A DNA stretch of 64,000 nt from positions 2,267,001-2,331,000 of the forward strand of contig NZ_CP024920.1 of NCBI RefSeq assembly GCF_002795865.1, in the 5' to 3' direction. This stretch comes from Qipengyuania seohaensis (GTDB lineage: Bacteria; Pseudomonadota; Alphaproteobacteria; Sphingomonadales; Sphingomonadaceae). Positions 17,275 to 27,406 of the stretch are shown here, piece by piece. A program made the position numbers and the translations under genes. How positions within the stretch are numbered: position 1 is the first letter of the stretch; every line of letters begins with the position of its first letter. The notes beneath the pieces were generated by a model. It was not told where the DNA came from, did no database searches, and saw nothing but the letters and a program-made list of their open reading frames with translations.

Positions 17275-18090
17275 TCAGCAGAATTCGCTTGGGTCGGGGC
17301 CCATGCGACCATCTTCGCTGTCGAGGGCGTCGATCCGCGCCATCTGGTCGTCCGACAGTTCGAACGACAAGGCCTTGAAATTGGCCTCGATATGCTTGCG
17401 GCTGCTGGCCTTGGGGATCGTCGAGAAACCGTGCTGGATGTGCCAGCGGATGATAACCGCGCTGGCGGGCTGGCCGGTGTCTTCCGCAATCGCCTCGATG
17501 GTCTCGTTCGAGAGGCCTTCGCCCTGGCCGAGCGGCGACCAGCTTTGCGTGACGATGCCCATTTCCTCATGCACCTTGCGCAGGGCGCGCTGCTGGAAGC
17601 TGGGGTGCAGTTCCACCTGGTTGAGCGCCGGGGTCACCCCTGTTTCGTCGACCAGCTTTCGCAAATCCTGTTCGCGGAAGTTGGAAACGCCGATGGACTT
17701 GGCCTTGCCCTCCTCGCGCAGTTCGATGAACGCCTTCCACGTGTCCACGAATTCGCCCTTGTCGGGGCAGGGCCAGTGGATCAGCAGCATGTCGACATGG
17801 TCGCGGCCCAGCCGCTTCAGGCACTTGTCCGCAGCACGCTTGGCCCGCTCGTACCCCTGGCTCTCGTTCCAGACCTTGGTCTGCAGGAAGATGTCGGACC
17901 ATTCGCCCACGCCTTTGCCGACGCCCTTCTCGTTCTGGTAGATCGCCGCAGTGTCGATCAGCCAGTAGCCCACGTCGATCGCGGTCGAGACGGCTTCGGG
18001 CGCCTTGTCCTCGTCGATCTTGTAGGTGCCGAAGCCGAGCTGCGGAATCTGGCGGCCGTCGTTCAGGTTGAGCGTGGGATAGTCGGTCAT
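17275..18090 (-). CDS. Aldo/keto reductase
   Basis: A 271-residue NADPH-dependent (beta/alpha)8 reductase of the 2,5-diketo-D-gluconate reductase type. The catalytic tetrad is complete: D46 and Y51 (DTAAIYQNE), K72 (TKVW), H105 (LLIHWPCPDKG). SIGVSNF and the C-terminal cofactor loop IPKASSRKHIEAN are also present. It is the first gene of a minus-strand trio with trhO (47 bp downstream) and GST that sits between hisZ and purA. The physiological carbonyl substrate is unknown. Confidence 0.92.
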   Translation of the reverse strand: MTDYPTLNLNDGRQIPQLGFGTYKIDEDKAPEAVSTAIDVGYWLIDTAAIYQNEKGVGKGVGEWSDIFLQTKVWNESQGYERAKRAADKCLKRLGRDHVDMLLIHWPCPDKGEFVDTWKAFIELREEGKAKSIGVSNFREQDLRKLVDETGVTPALNQVELHPSFQQRALRKVHEEMGIVTQSWSPLGQGEGLSNETIEAIAEDTGQPASAVIIRWHIQHGFSTIPKASSRKHIEANFKALSFELSDDQMARIDALDSEDGRMGPDPSEFC

Positions 18091-18161
18091 AAATTCTCCT
18101 TTGCCTGAACAATGGAGAAGTGGCGTCGAAGTTTCCCCGATCTGCCTTGCCCCCTTCGCTC

Positions 18162-18187
18162 CAAACGCCTAACGCGACGCGCGTTTG
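18162..18187. promoter_or_regulatory. Inverted repeats upstream of purA
   Basis: CAAACGC (18162-18168) pairs perfectly with GCGTTTG (18181-18187) across 12 nt, and inside it AACGCG-ACG-CGCGTT (18171-18185) forms an alternative dyad. It lies 30 bp before purA in the divergent AKR-purA promoter region. No known operator is recognised. Confidence 0.4.
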
Positions 18188-18198
18188 TGCATCCCTAG

Positions 18199-19506
<1,308 letters not shown>

Positions 19507-19534
19507 TTGATCGGGCAATGGCAGGATGCGCCCG

Positions 19535-20047
19535 ATGCGTATCCTTTCGCTGTTCTGCCTCTTTCTCCTGACGGCCTGCTCGCAAGCCGTACCGGAAGCG
19601 CGTGCACAACAGGCGCAGGAGGGGGAGCGGGCGGATTTCGTGCTGGTCGACAAGTCGGATCGCACGCTGTGGGTTTACCAAGCGGGCAAGATCATCCGCA
19701 CTTATGACGGCCTGCAATATGGCGACCAGCCGGTCGGCCATAAACGCTTCGAAGGGGACGAGCGCACGCCCGAAGGCCGCTACACCATTACATACGGCAA
19801 CGAGCAGTCGAGCTACTACCTCAGCCTCTACATCGACTATCCCAATGCCGCCGACAAAGCCTATGCCAAGGCGCGGGGGCGCTCGCCCGGCGGGCTGATT
19901 TTCCTGCACGGCCAGCCCAATGGAATGCCCTTCGATGCGCGCGTTCCGGGCGACTGGACCGATGGCTGCATTGCCCTTTCCAACCGCGAGATCGCGGAGC
20001 TGTGGTCGCTGATCCCCGACGGGACACCGATCGAAATACGCCCCTGA
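19535..20047 (+). CDS. L,D-transpeptidase family lipoprotein (YkuD domain)
   Basis: A 170-residue YkuD-domain protein, likely anchored as a lipoprotein: MRILSLFCLFLLTAC ends in an LTAC lipobox (C15). The domain carries DFVLVDKSDRTLWVYQAGK, TPEGRYTI, IFLHGQP and the catalytic GCIALSN with the active cysteine. It would act on peptidoglycan cross-links in the periplasm or hydrolyse/attach at diaminopimelate. The ATG at 19535 is chosen over 19526 because it leaves room for the AGGA at 19522-19525. Some family members are amidases rather than transpeptidases, so the exact reaction is open. Confidence 0.88.
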   Translation: MRILSLFCLFLLTACSQAVPEARAQQAQEGERADFVLVDKSDRTLWVYQAGKIIRTYDGLQYGDQPVGHKRFEGDERTPEGRYTITYGNEQSSYYLSLYIDYPNAADKAYAKARGRSPGGLIFLHGQPNGMPFDARVPGDWTDGCIALSNREIAELWSLIPDGTPIEIRP

Positions 20048-20051
20048 ATTC

Positions 20052-20084
20052 TTGACACGATCACTGTTTGTTCTCACAAAGTTC
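20052..20084 (+). promoter_or_regulatory. TTGACA -35 with overlapping LexA-type box GTTC-N7-GTTC
   Basis: A consensus -35 TTGACA (20052-20057) is followed by GTTCTCACAAAGTTC at 20070-20084, a perfect match to the alphaproteobacterial SOS box GTTC-N7-GTTC, placed over the expected -10 position. A shorter dyad TTTGT-TCTC-ACAAA (20067-20080) overlaps it. The gene at 20114 starts 29 bp after the box. Confidence 0.6.
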
Positions 20085-20113
20085 TCCTACAGAGACTCGT
20101 GAGAGGTGATTCC

Positions 20114-21085
20114 ATGCAGGCCGATTTCAGTTACGAGCCGGTGTATGACGGGGCCGGATGCCAGCTTGGCGTGACCATATTGGCGGACCGCGACGCCGTG
20201 CGCGCGCAGATGCGTGACGACGCTGTGGCAGCGGGCTTTCGCGTGCTGGAATGCTGCCGGCTTGACGAGTTTGCCAGCGGCTCGATCGCAGCGCTGGGCG
20301 ACCTCGTGCTGGTCGATTGCCTTGCGGCCGATGCGGAAACGATGGCGCTGCTTGCGCGGCTGGACATGCGGGCAGGCAAGTCGGGCGCGCAGATGGTGAT
20401 CTCCACCGGGATGGAAGCGCTCGATGCGGTGTTCGGCTGTTTCTCCATGTCGGGGGCGCAGATCCTCGTGGAACCGGGACGCGCCGAACGCATCATCGCG
20501 GTGGGCCGAGTGCTGGCCGATGTGCCGAACCTGCGATTGCGCGAACTCGCCGAAGAAGACCGCCTGATGCTCCTTCGCCTGACCGAACAGGTCGGCAAGA
20601 TGGCGGAACGGATCGAACGCCTGTCTCCCGGTCAGCGGGAAGGCGGGGGCGCATTTCGATTGGAAGCCGCAGCGCAGGCGTGGCGCGGACAGGATGCGGA
20701 GAGTGTTCGGGCAGAAGTGCCGAGCCTGCCCGATGCGGCCGCGATCCGCGCGGTCATTCGCCGCCGCCAGATGCGGGCCAAGTTCTTCGATGCAGACCTC
20801 TTCGCCGATCCGGCGTGGGACATATTGCTCGACCTCGCTGCCGCGCGCGCCGGAAGGGAGCGGGTCAGCGTGACTTCACTGTGCATCGCGGCGGGCGTTC
20901 CTGCCACCACGGCTCTGCGCTGGATAGCGCAAATGGTCGAAAGCGGCCTGTTGCTGCGCATTCCCGATCCTGCCGACCGTCGCCGCGCGCATATCGCGCT
21001 GGCCGACAGCACGGCCGATGCGATGGCACGGTATTTTCGCGAAGCCGGTATCGGCGCGCGCCAACGGGTCGAGGCTGTAGCCTAG
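20114..21085 (+). CDS. Winged helix-turn-helix (MarR-like) protein, possibly SOS-controlled
   Basis: A 323-residue protein with a C-terminal MarR-like winged helix (about residues 235-310: AWDILLDLAAARAGRERVSVTSLCIAAGVPATTALRWIAQMVESGLLLRIPDPADRRR-type pattern, split here as RVSVTSLCIAAGVPATTALR and ESGLLLRIPDPADRRR). The N-terminal 170 residues resemble a receiver-like alpha/beta fold (LVLVDCLAADAETMALL) but lack a clear phosphoacceptor pocket. A linker with LTEQVGKMAERIERL could be coiled coil. ATG at 20114 follows GAGAGGTGA. A LexA-type box lies in its promoter. Its stop overlaps the convergent siroheme synthase stop at a CTAG. Targets unknown. Confidence 0.8.
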   Translation: MQADFSYEPVYDGAGCQLGVTILADRDAVRAQMRDDAVAAGFRVLECCRLDEFASGSIAALGDLVLVDCLAADAETMALLARLDMRAGKSGAQMVISTGMEALDAVFGCFSMSGAQILVEPGRAERIIAVGRVLADVPNLRLRELAEEDRLMLLRLTEQVGKMAERIERLSPGQREGGGAFRLEAAAQAWRGQDAESVRAEVPSLPDAAAIRAVIRRRQMRAKFFDADLFADPAWDILLDLAAARAGRERVSVTSLCIAAGVPATTALRWIAQMVESGLLLRIPDPADRRRAHIALADSTADAMARYFREAGIGARQRVEAVA

Positions 21086-21855
21086 CCTTTCCTGATCACG
21101 ACCCGGCGCCCGCTGGTCGGCGGATCGTCGCACGGCAATGCATGACGCGCCGCATCGGCCCGGGCACGGATCAGGATCGCTTCGGGAATATCGCTATCGT
21201 GCAGCACGTGGTCGGCTTCTCCCAGCGCGCGTGCCTGCCGGATAGTGAGGTCTTCCGGATCATCGCTCGTCAACACGATTTCGAGGACCTCGTCCGCTAC
21301 AGGATGGTCGCCATCCTCTATCCAGCGCTCTACATCCTCTACACTCTTCGCGGCCATTACATCGAGCGCGCCGCCTTGCGAGAGCGCGCCGTCGAGCGCG
21401 CGCCGGCGGTCGTCGCCGGAAGGGAATTTCGCCCGGATTTTCTCGCGCGCGTTGGATAATGCCTCGGCCAATCCGCCAAGATGTTGCGGCAGGATAGCTT
21501 CCAGTCGCAGGCGCAGGTGCTTCGCCAGGCCGGCCGATGCCCCGCCAGTGCTCACCGCAACCAGCACGGGATCGCGTTCAAGCAGGCTGGGCAGTGTAAA
21601 GTCGCACAGGTCCGGCCTATCCGCGACGTTTACCAAGAGGCCGAGCCGTTTCAGTCGCAGCGCCGCCGCCTCTGCCGCGCGCTCGTCCTCGAGCGCCACG
21701 AAGGCGAGTTTCGCGTGATGAGCCTCGGTCTCCCCGCAGGGAATGCCTCCCGCGCGTCCTACGAGACGGGCCTTGGCATCCGCCATCTCGCCGCTGCCCA
21801 CTACGACCACCCGCTGGCCGGAAATACGATGGAATAGCGGGAGCGAATGCAACAT
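21082..21855 (-). CDS. Precorrin-2 dehydrogenase / sirohydrochlorin ferrochelatase
   Basis: Siroheme synthase of the Met8/CysG-B type: NAD-dependent oxidation of precorrin-2 and iron insertion. The 257-residue protein starts LHSLPLFHRISGQRVVVVGSGEMADAKARL-like (Rossmann motif GSGEMADAKARL, about residues 18-29), then LVNVADRPDLCDFTLPSLLERDPVLVAVST-type strands (seen as VNVADRPDLCDFTLPS and VLVAVSTGGASAGLAK). No SUMT methyltransferase domain is attached. The start at 21855 overlaps the lysA stop in TGATG. It would supply siroheme to the sulfite reductase at the left of the window. Confidence 0.87.
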   Translation of the reverse strand: MLHSLPLFHRISGQRVVVVGSGEMADAKARLVGRAGGIPCGETEAHHAKLAFVALEDERAAEAAALRLKRLGLLVNVADRPDLCDFTLPSLLERDPVLVAVSTGGASAGLAKHLRLRLEAILPQHLGGLAEALSNAREKIRAKFPSGDDRRRALDGALSQGGALDVMAAKSVEDVERWIEDGDHPVADEVLEIVLTSDDPEDLTIRQARALGEADHVLHDSDIPEAILIRARADAARHALPCDDPPTSGRRVVIRKG

Positions 21856-23114
21856 CAGTCGAGCCATTCCGGCACGCGTTCCGCGTCCATGATCGCGCCT
21901 GCCGCAATCCGGTCGGCGACGGTCGCGAAACGGTCCCCGTCGACCAGCACTTCGGCCACGAAACCGCGGCTGTTGTAGCTTGACGCCATGGTCGCGCCAT
22001 AAGCGCCTGCGGTGCGGAAAACCGCCAATTCTCCGGCGACCAGTGCATCGCATTCGCGGTCCATCGCGAAGGTGTCACCCGTTTCGCAGATCGGGCCGAC
22101 GATGTGGGCGGTCATCCGCTGTCCGGTAGGTTCCACCGCTTCGAAATCATGCCACGCACCGTACATGGCAGGGCGGGCGAGGTCGTTCATCGCCGCATCG
22201 ACGACCACGAAAGGCCGCTCGATCCCGCGCTTCACGCGCACTACCCGGGTGAGAAGGACTCCGGCATTCCCGGCAATCACGCGCCCCGGTTCAAACATCA
22301 GGCGCACGTCCCATCCGTTGGAGACCCTTGCGACCATTTCGCCATAGGCTGCAGGTGAGGGATATTCCTCGCCGCTCTTGTACGGCACGCCGAGCCCGCC
22401 GCCGAGATCGGCATGCGTGACCTTGCACCCTTGCGCGCGCAGGTCGGAGATGAGCGCACCGACCTTGCCGAAAGCGGTTTCGAGCGGCTCGAGGTCGGCC
22501 AACTGACTGCCGATGTGAACGGCAACGCCGCGCATATCGAGACCGTCTTCACCCGACAGCGCCGCGTAGATTTCGACTGCACGATCGATCGGCACGCCGA
22601 ACTTGTTCTCACGCTTGCCGGTCGAGATTTTCTCGTGCGTGCGCGCATCGACATCGGGATTGACGCGCAGGCCGCAGGCGGCCGTCTTGCCGAAGCGGCG
22701 GGCGATCGCCGCCAGTTCGTAGCCCTCTTCCTCGCTCTCTATGTTGAACTGGCCGATCCCGCATTCGAGACCCTGCTGGAGTTCGTCATGCGTTTTGCCG
22801 ACGCCGGAAAACACGATGTCTTCAGGCTTCATCCTGGCGGCCAGGGCGCGCGTCAGTTCGCCACCCGAAACGACGTCGGCGCCATAGCCCATGTTGGCAA
22901 GCACGCGCAGAACGGCGAGGTTGGGGTTGGATTTGACCGCAAAGGCAATGTGCGGATTGTCGAGCGCGGACAGCCCTTCACGATAGACGCGCGCGTGACG
23001 TTCAAGCGTGGCGCGCGAATAGACGTAAACGGGCGTGCCGACCGCTTCTGCGATCTGGGTAAGCGGCACGTCCTCGGCATGGAGGACGCCATCGCGGATC
23101 TGGAAATGGTCCAT
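21855..23114 (-). CDS. lysA: Diaminopimelate decarboxylase
   Basis: PLP enzyme for the last step of lysine synthesis. The 419-residue protein is a fold-type III decarboxylase: pyridoxal lysine K61 in FAVKSNPN, HIGSQL, the glycine-rich phosphate site GGGLGVPY, EPGR and the active-site cysteine in GPICETGDTF. Start matches the family (DHFQIRDGVLHAEDVPL). It follows the LptM-like gene by 63 bp and overlaps the siroheme synthase start by one base. argH-lptM-lysA order mirrors other proteobacteria. Confidence 0.96.
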   Translation of the reverse strand: MDHFQIRDGVLHAEDVPLTQIAEAVGTPVYVYSRATLERHARVYREGLSALDNPHIAFAVKSNPNLAVLRVLANMGYGADVVSGGELTRALAARMKPEDIVFSGVGKTHDELQQGLECGIGQFNIESEEEGYELAAIARRFGKTAACGLRVNPDVDARTHEKISTGKRENKFGVPIDRAVEIYAALSGEDGLDMRGVAVHIGSQLADLEPLETAFGKVGALISDLRAQGCKVTHADLGGGLGVPYKSGEEYPSPAAYGEMVARVSNGWDVRLMFEPGRVIAGNAGVLLTRVVRVKRGIERPFVVVDAAMNDLARPAMYGAWHDFEAVEPTGQRMTAHIVGPICETGDTFAMDRECDALVAGELAVFRTAGAYGATMASSYNSRGFVAEVLVDGDRFATVADRIAAGAIMDAERVPEWLD

Positions 23115-23177
23115 GGCCAGCGCGTTTGCCGAATGGCCTTGGACAAGTCTAGCAAGCCTTCCTTGTCGCGCTGCAAC

Positions 23178-23414
23178 CTACTCGGGCGGGAGATCGAAGG
23201 GATCGTCCTCGCGTTCTTCGGAACGGGTGCGCAATTCTGTGCTGCGCTCCGGAGCGGCCTGGGGATCGAGCTGGAGCAGGTCGTCGGCATCCGGCTGCAC
23301 TTCGGCACCGAAGGGCGCAGGCGGCAGCGTCTCGCCTGCCAGGGGCTTGAGCTGCGCCTTCTGCCCGCAGGCGGACAGCAGGGTGAGGGCAATTAAGAGG
23401 GCGCCAAGGCGCAT
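23178..23414 (-). CDS. lptM: Small LptM-like lipoprotein (YifL family)
   Basis: A 78-residue lipoprotein: [16 protein letters not shown] with an LSAC lipobox (C16), then GQKAQLKPLAGETLPPAPFG, which resembles the CGxKGPLxxP pattern of E. coli LptM (YifL). LptM assists maturation of the LptD/E LPS translocon at the outer membrane. The gene lies directly between argH and lysA, the usual place of this family, and its ATG overlaps the argH stop in TGATG. The C-terminus is acidic (REDDPFDLPPE). Assignment rests on the short conserved motif and location. Confidence 0.7.
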   Translation of the reverse strand: MRLGALLIALTLLSACGQKAQLKPLAGETLPPAPFGAEVQPDADDLLQLDPQAAPERSTELRTRSEEREDDPFDLPPE

Positions 23415-24787
23415 CAGAACTTCTCCAGCCGCTTGCGGGCATCTTCCACTTGCTGCCTTACCCGCTCGGGCGCGGTCCCGCCATAGGAAGAACGCGCAGC
23501 GACCGATGCATCGACCGAAAGCGCGTCGAACACGCGTTCGTCGATCCGGCTGTCGATGGCCTCTAGATCCTCGATGGCGAGGCCGTCGAGGGCGACACCT
23601 TTCTCGTCGGCCAGCTTTACCGCTGCACCGGTGATGTGATGCGCCTCCCGGAAAGGGATGTCAGCCTGCCGCACGAGCCAGTCGGCAAGGTCGGTTGCAG
23701 TTGCATGACCGGCCTCTGCGGCCTTGCGCATGCGGGCCTTGTCGAACCCGCTATCGGCCACCATTCCCGCCATTGCGGCAAGCGAAAGGTCCATCAAGCC
23801 GGCGGCTTCGAAGACCGGCGGCTTGTCGTCCTGCATGTCCTTGGAATAGGCCAGCGGGAGGCCCTTCATCGTCACCATCAGCGCCGTGGTGCAGCCGATC
23901 ACGCGCCCTGCATGGCCGCGCACCAGTTCGGCGGCGTCGGGATTGCGCTTTTGCGGCATGATCGAGCTGCCGGTCGACAGCGTATCGGGCAGTTTCACGA
24001 AGCCGAAGGGCTGGCTGGCCCAGATGATAAATTCCTCCGCCAGGCGCGAAAGGTGCAAGGCGCACTGGCTGGCCGCCATGAGGTAATCGAGCGCGAAATC
24101 GCGATCCGACACCGCATCGAGGCTGTTGCGAGTGGGCCGGGCGAAGCCCAGCGCCTGCGCGGTCATCTCGCGGTTGAGGTCGAAGCCGGTTCCGGCAAGC
24201 GCCGCCGAACCGAGCGGGCATTCGTCCATCCGCGCCAGCGCGTCTGAGAACCGCGAGCGGTCGCGCACCAGCATTTCGAAATAGGCGAGCAGGTGGTGGC
24301 CGAGCGTCACAGGCTGCGCGGTCTGCAAATGGGTGAAGCCCGGCATGATCGTGTCGGCATGCTCGTCGGCGCGGGCGACCAGCGCGTGGAGCACCGCGTC
24401 TATCCCCGCGATCGCGCGGCGATTGGCGCTGCGCACCCACATCCGAAAATCGGTCGCGACCTGGTCGTTGCGACTGCGCGCGGTGTGGAGGCGCCCCGCG
24501 ACCGGACCGACGATTTCGGTCAGCCGCGCCTCGACGGTCATGTGGATGTCCTCGAGGTCCCAGTCCTCGGGCACGCCGTCCGCTTCGTATTCCTCGGCGA
24601 TCTGCGCGAGACCCTTGTCGATCGCGGCGGCATCGGCTTCGCTGACGATGCCCTGCTTGGCCAGCATGGCGACATGCGCGCGGCTTCCCGCGATATCTTC
24701 GCGCCACAGCGCCTTGTCGAAGGGGATCGAGGCGTTGATTTCGCGCATGATGGCGCTAGGTCCTTCGGCGAACCTGCCGCCCCACAT
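23414..24787 (-). CDS. argH: Argininosuccinate lyase
   Basis: Last step of arginine biosynthesis, splitting argininosuccinate to arginine and fumarate. The 457-residue protein starts [14 protein letters not shown], has [32 protein letters not shown]-type segments ([19 protein letters not shown]) and the fumarase/lyase signature [12 protein letters not shown]. Start ATG at 24787 gives the family length; the longer frame to 24931 adds 48 unrelated residues. It heads the argH-lptM-lysA-siroheme synthase operon and is divergent from the TlpA-like gene with 16 bp between starts. Confidence 0.96.
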   Translation of the reverse strand: MWGGRFAEGPSAIMREINASIPFDKALWREDIAGSRAHVAMLAKQGIVSEADAAAIDKGLAQIAEEYEADGVPEDWDLEDIHMTVEARLTEIVGPVAGRLHTARSRNDQVATDFRMWVRSANRRAIAGIDAVLHALVARADEHADTIMPGFTHLQTAQPVTLGHHLLAYFEMLVRDRSRFSDALARMDECPLGSAALAGTGFDLNREMTAQALGFARPTRNSLDAVSDRDFALDYLMAASQCALHLSRLAEEFIIWASQPFGFVKLPDTLSTGSSIMPQKRNPDAAELVRGHAGRVIGCTTALMVTMKGLPLAYSKDMQDDKPPVFEAAGLMDLSLAAMAGMVADSGFDKARMRKAAEAGHATATDLADWLVRQADIPFREAHHITGAAVKLADEKGVALDGLAIEDLEAIDSRIDERVFDALSVDASVAARSSYGGTAPERVRQQVEDARKRLEKF

Positions 24788-24803
24788 TGCATTGGAGCCT
24801 TGA

Positions 24804-25361
24804 TTGTCCCGCTTATCGCTCACGCTGATCATCACCCTGGGTCTTGCTGTGTCCGCTTGCGATAGGAGCGCGCCCGATGAGGCGCAAGAAAGCGGTGCTT
24901 CACAGATCACAACCGGCGAGATCGACCGCACCTATGCCGACAGCCTGATGCCAGCCATCAATGTGAGCAATCCCGACGGACGCCAGCTCAATCTGGACGC
25001 ATTGCAGGGAACGCCGGTGCTGCTGAATTTGTGGGCGACATGGTGCGCGCCGTGCAAGAAGGAGATGCCGCTGCTCGATGCGCTTGCTGCGGATTTCGAC
25101 GAACAATTGCACGTCATCACGGTGAGCCAGGACGCGGGCGGGGCCGAAAAGGTCGCGCCATACTTCGAAGCGAACGCGTTCGGTTACCTCGAGCCGTGGA
25201 TGGATCCGCAGAACGAGCTTGGCCTGCACTACGACAACACGCCGCTGCCGACCACGATCCTCTACGATGCGCAGGGGCTGGAAGTCTGGCGCGTCGTCGG
25301 CGACTACGACTGGTCGAGCGACGAAGCGCGCGCGGCCGTGGCGGAGGTTTTCGGGGAGTGA
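24804..25361 (+). CDS. TlpA-like thioredoxin-fold lipoprotein
   Basis: Periplasmic thiol-disulfide reductase of the TlpA/ResA type, 185 residues. The signal peptide ends in VSAC (C19), so it is probably membrane-anchored. The thioredoxin domain has the active site WCAPC (C81, C84) and the cis-Pro loop LPTTILYD. It starts at a TTG (24804) preceded by GGAG at 24793-24796; no ATG fits. Candidates for its role are cytochrome c maturation or general thiol reduction. It faces argH and its stop codon abuts the 3' CCA end of tRNA-Val. Confidence 0.88.
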   Translation: MSRLSLTLIITLGLAVSACDRSAPDEAQESGASQITTGEIDRTYADSLMPAINVSNPDGRQLNLDALQGTPVLLNLWATWCAPCKKEMPLLDALAADFDEQLHVITVSQDAGGAEKVAPYFEANAFGYLEPWMDPQNELGLHYDNTPLPTTILYDAQGLEVWRVVGDYDWSSDEARAAVAEVFGE

Positions 25362-25437
25362 TGGTGGGCGCTGACGGGCTCGAACCGCCGACCCTCTCGG
25401 TGTAAACGAGATGCTCTACCAACTGAGCTAAGCGCCC
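25362..25437 (-). tRNA. tRNA-Val (anticodon TAC)
   Basis: Minus-strand cloverleaf: acceptor GGGCGCT/AGCGCCC, D arm GCTC...GAGC, anticodon stem TCTCG/CGAGA with loop TTTACAC (anticodon TAC), T arm GGCGG-TTCGAGC-CCGTC, CCA encoded at 25364-25362. Length 76 nt. Confidence 0.95.
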
Positions 25438-25493
25438 CCAATCGGGGTGAAGCGCGCATGTAGCGCGGTTTCGCGCCGGGTCAAGCGCGAGTA

Positions 25494-26267
25494 TCAGTTC
25501 CAGCCTTCGTCCAGCTTCAGCGCGCCGTCGCCGTAAAGGTAGTCGGCATTGAACCGCGCATAGCGCTGCAGGCGCTCCCAATCCTCGGTGTAAAGGTCGC
25601 CGCGGCGGATTTCGGCAACGCCCAACTCGCGCAACTTGCCGACCGCGCGATTGGCGTGGATGGCGCTGACCCCGCACATGTCGGCAAGGTCGATCTGGGT
25701 GAAAGGAGTGCGCAAGGTGCGCGGTACGTTGCGGCCGACCAGCTCCAGCCGCTTGTGCAGTTCGGCATAGAGATGCGCGATCCGCTTTGGCGCATCGAGC
25801 TGTTCGAGGATCTGGATCCATTTGCGATGGATCGAAGCGTCGAGCAGCGTCGCAAACCACATGGCACGAGCGATATTGGGACGTTCCTGCATGACCCTGC
25901 GCAGACTCTCGTGGCTTACGGTGCCGACCTTGACCGGTCCTGCCGCGACGATGCTGTGGTCGAGGCGCTTCAACGCGAACCCGTGCAGGTCGACGAAATC
26001 ACCCGGCACCTGCACCCCGACTATATATCGGCGATCCCCGCTTTCGATCGTGCGGAACACGTAACCTTCGATCAGCATCGTGCTCCTGTCGGTGACATCG
26101 CCCCTTTCCAGCAGGCGCGTGCCATCACCGTGTTCTTCCACGGAGTCGATGAGTCTCTCGATGTATTCAAGGTCGTCCACGTCCAGGTGTTCCCTCAGCC
26201 GTCCGGCGAGGAATTCACCGGTCAGAGGGTATTGGGCAGACCTTATGTCACCACGAATTGCGTCCAT
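25494..26267 (-). CDS. Crp/Fnr family transcriptional regulator
   Basis: A 257-residue regulator with an N-terminal cyclic-nucleotide-type beta-roll (RLLERGDVTDRSTMLIEGYVFR, GVQVPGDFVDLHGF) and a C-terminal winged HTH (FTQIDLADMCGVSAIHANRAVGKLRELGVAE). No Fnr-type N-terminal cysteine cluster is visible, so it is not an oxygen-sensing Fe-S protein of the Fnr class. The cAMP-contact Arg-Ser of CRP is not evident in the PGDFVDLHGF segment. Ligand and targets are unknown. It is divergent from the asparaginase gene, with a 158-bp AT-richer gap between. Confidence 0.88.
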   Translation of the reverse strand: MDAIRGDIRSAQYPLTGEFLAGRLREHLDVDDLEYIERLIDSVEEHGDGTRLLERGDVTDRSTMLIEGYVFRTIESGDRRYIVGVQVPGDFVDLHGFALKRLDHSIVAAGPVKVGTVSHESLRRVMQERPNIARAMWFATLLDASIHRKWIQILEQLDAPKRIAHLYAELHKRLELVGRNVPRTLRTPFTQIDLADMCGVSAIHANRAVGKLRELGVAEIRRGDLYTEDWERLQRYARFNADYLYGDGALKLDEGWN

Positions 26268-26425
26268 TGCGCGCGATAAAGCAAGGTGCTCCCACGAGGT
26301 CCATTAACCCATGTTAGCTTTATGTTCGTTTCTGCAGATGCGACGCATTTTTAGCGCATGACCTTTGTCCTATGTTAAAATTTCGCGCCGTGACCTGATG
26401 TATCTTTCCCGCTATCGCGCGGCAG

Positions 26426-27403
26426 ATGACGACAAGACTGCATGTCCTTGCCACCGGAGGCACGATCGCGGGAATCGCCGGGTCGGCGATAGCGAGCGAT
26501 TACCGCTCGGGCGAAATCGGGATCGAGGACTATCTCGAGAAGGTCGGGGGCCTGGGGCTGGAGGCGGAATTGTCCGGCCGCCAGATCGCCAATATCGATT
26601 CTGGAGATATCGGTCCGGCGGTGTGGAACCAACTCCATGCCGCGATTTCGGAGAGTTTGGCCGATGATAGGTGCGATGGAGTGGTGGTCACGCACGGCAC
26701 CGATACGCTGGAAGAAACGGCCTTCCTGCTCGACCTGACCCTGCCTGCGACCAAGCCGGTCGTTGTCGTCGGCGCCATGCGGCCTGCCGATGCGGTCGGG
26801 TATGACGGCCTGCGCAATTTCGCCAATGCGGTGCGCGTCGCGAGCGATCCGGATGCGTCGGGTCGCGGCGTGCTGGTCGTGATGGGCGACCGCGTGTTCG
26901 GCGCGCGCGATGTGCGCAAGGTCCGCACCCGGGGAACCGACGCTTTCAGGGGCTTCCCCCGCGAATCCGTTGGTCTCGTGACGCCAGCGTCACTCGAATG
27001 GTTCGGCGCTCCCTGGCGCGAGGACGAGGCGGCTGCGTTCACGTGGTGCGACGATTTGCCTCAGGTCGTGATCGCTTATGCCCATGCGGGTTTGTGTGCC
27101 GAGGAAGTGCTTCGCCTCGTTGGCGAGGAAACGCGCGGTATCGTCGTTGCAGGCGTGGGCGAGGGCAATATGCCCGAACGCGTGCGGCAGGAACTGGCGC
27201 TGTTGGCTAAGGGCGGCATCGCCGTCGTTCGCGCAAGTCGGACCGATGAAGGGCTGGTCGATCGCGAGGCCGAGGACACGCCGAACGGCTTTGTCGCCGC
27301 CCGCGCGCTCAACCCGCAGAAGGCGCGCATCCTGCTGCAATTGCTGCTGGCCAGCGGAACCAGCGATCCCGCGGCCATCCAGCGCGCCTTCGACGGTCGC
27401 TAA
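26426..27403 (+). CDS. Asparaginase
   Basis: A 325-residue amidohydrolase that hydrolyses asparagine to aspartate and ammonia. Both catalytic threonine motifs are present: ATGGTIAG (T13) near the N-terminus and VVTHGTDTLEET. VVVVGAMRPADAVGYDG and the C-terminal ARALNPQKARILLQLLL complete the fold. No signal peptide is seen, so the enzyme is probably cytosolic. Start ATG at 26426 has no clear Shine-Dalgarno. It lies opposite a Crp/Fnr gene, which could regulate it (inference). Glutaminase side activity is possible. Confidence 0.93.
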   Translation: MTTRLHVLATGGTIAGIAGSAIASDYRSGEIGIEDYLEKVGGLGLEAELSGRQIANIDSGDIGPAVWNQLHAAISESLADDRCDGVVVTHGTDTLEETAFLLDLTLPATKPVVVVGAMRPADAVGYDGLRNFANAVRVASDPDASGRGVLVVMGDRVFGARDVRKVRTRGTDAFRGFPRESVGLVTPASLEWFGAPWREDEAAAFTWCDDLPQVVIAYAHAGLCAEEVLRLVGEETRGIVVAGVGEGNMPERVRQELALLAKGGIAVVRASRTDEGLVDREAEDTPNGFVAARALNPQKARILLQLLLASGTSDPAAIQRAFDGR

Positions 27404-27406
27404 GCC

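Noticed and set aside
16313-17941. Long 542-residue plus-strand open frame
   Set aside because: It runs antisense through trhO and the aldo/keto reductase, both clear enzymes with full motifs. Long antisense frames are common in GC-rich DNA.
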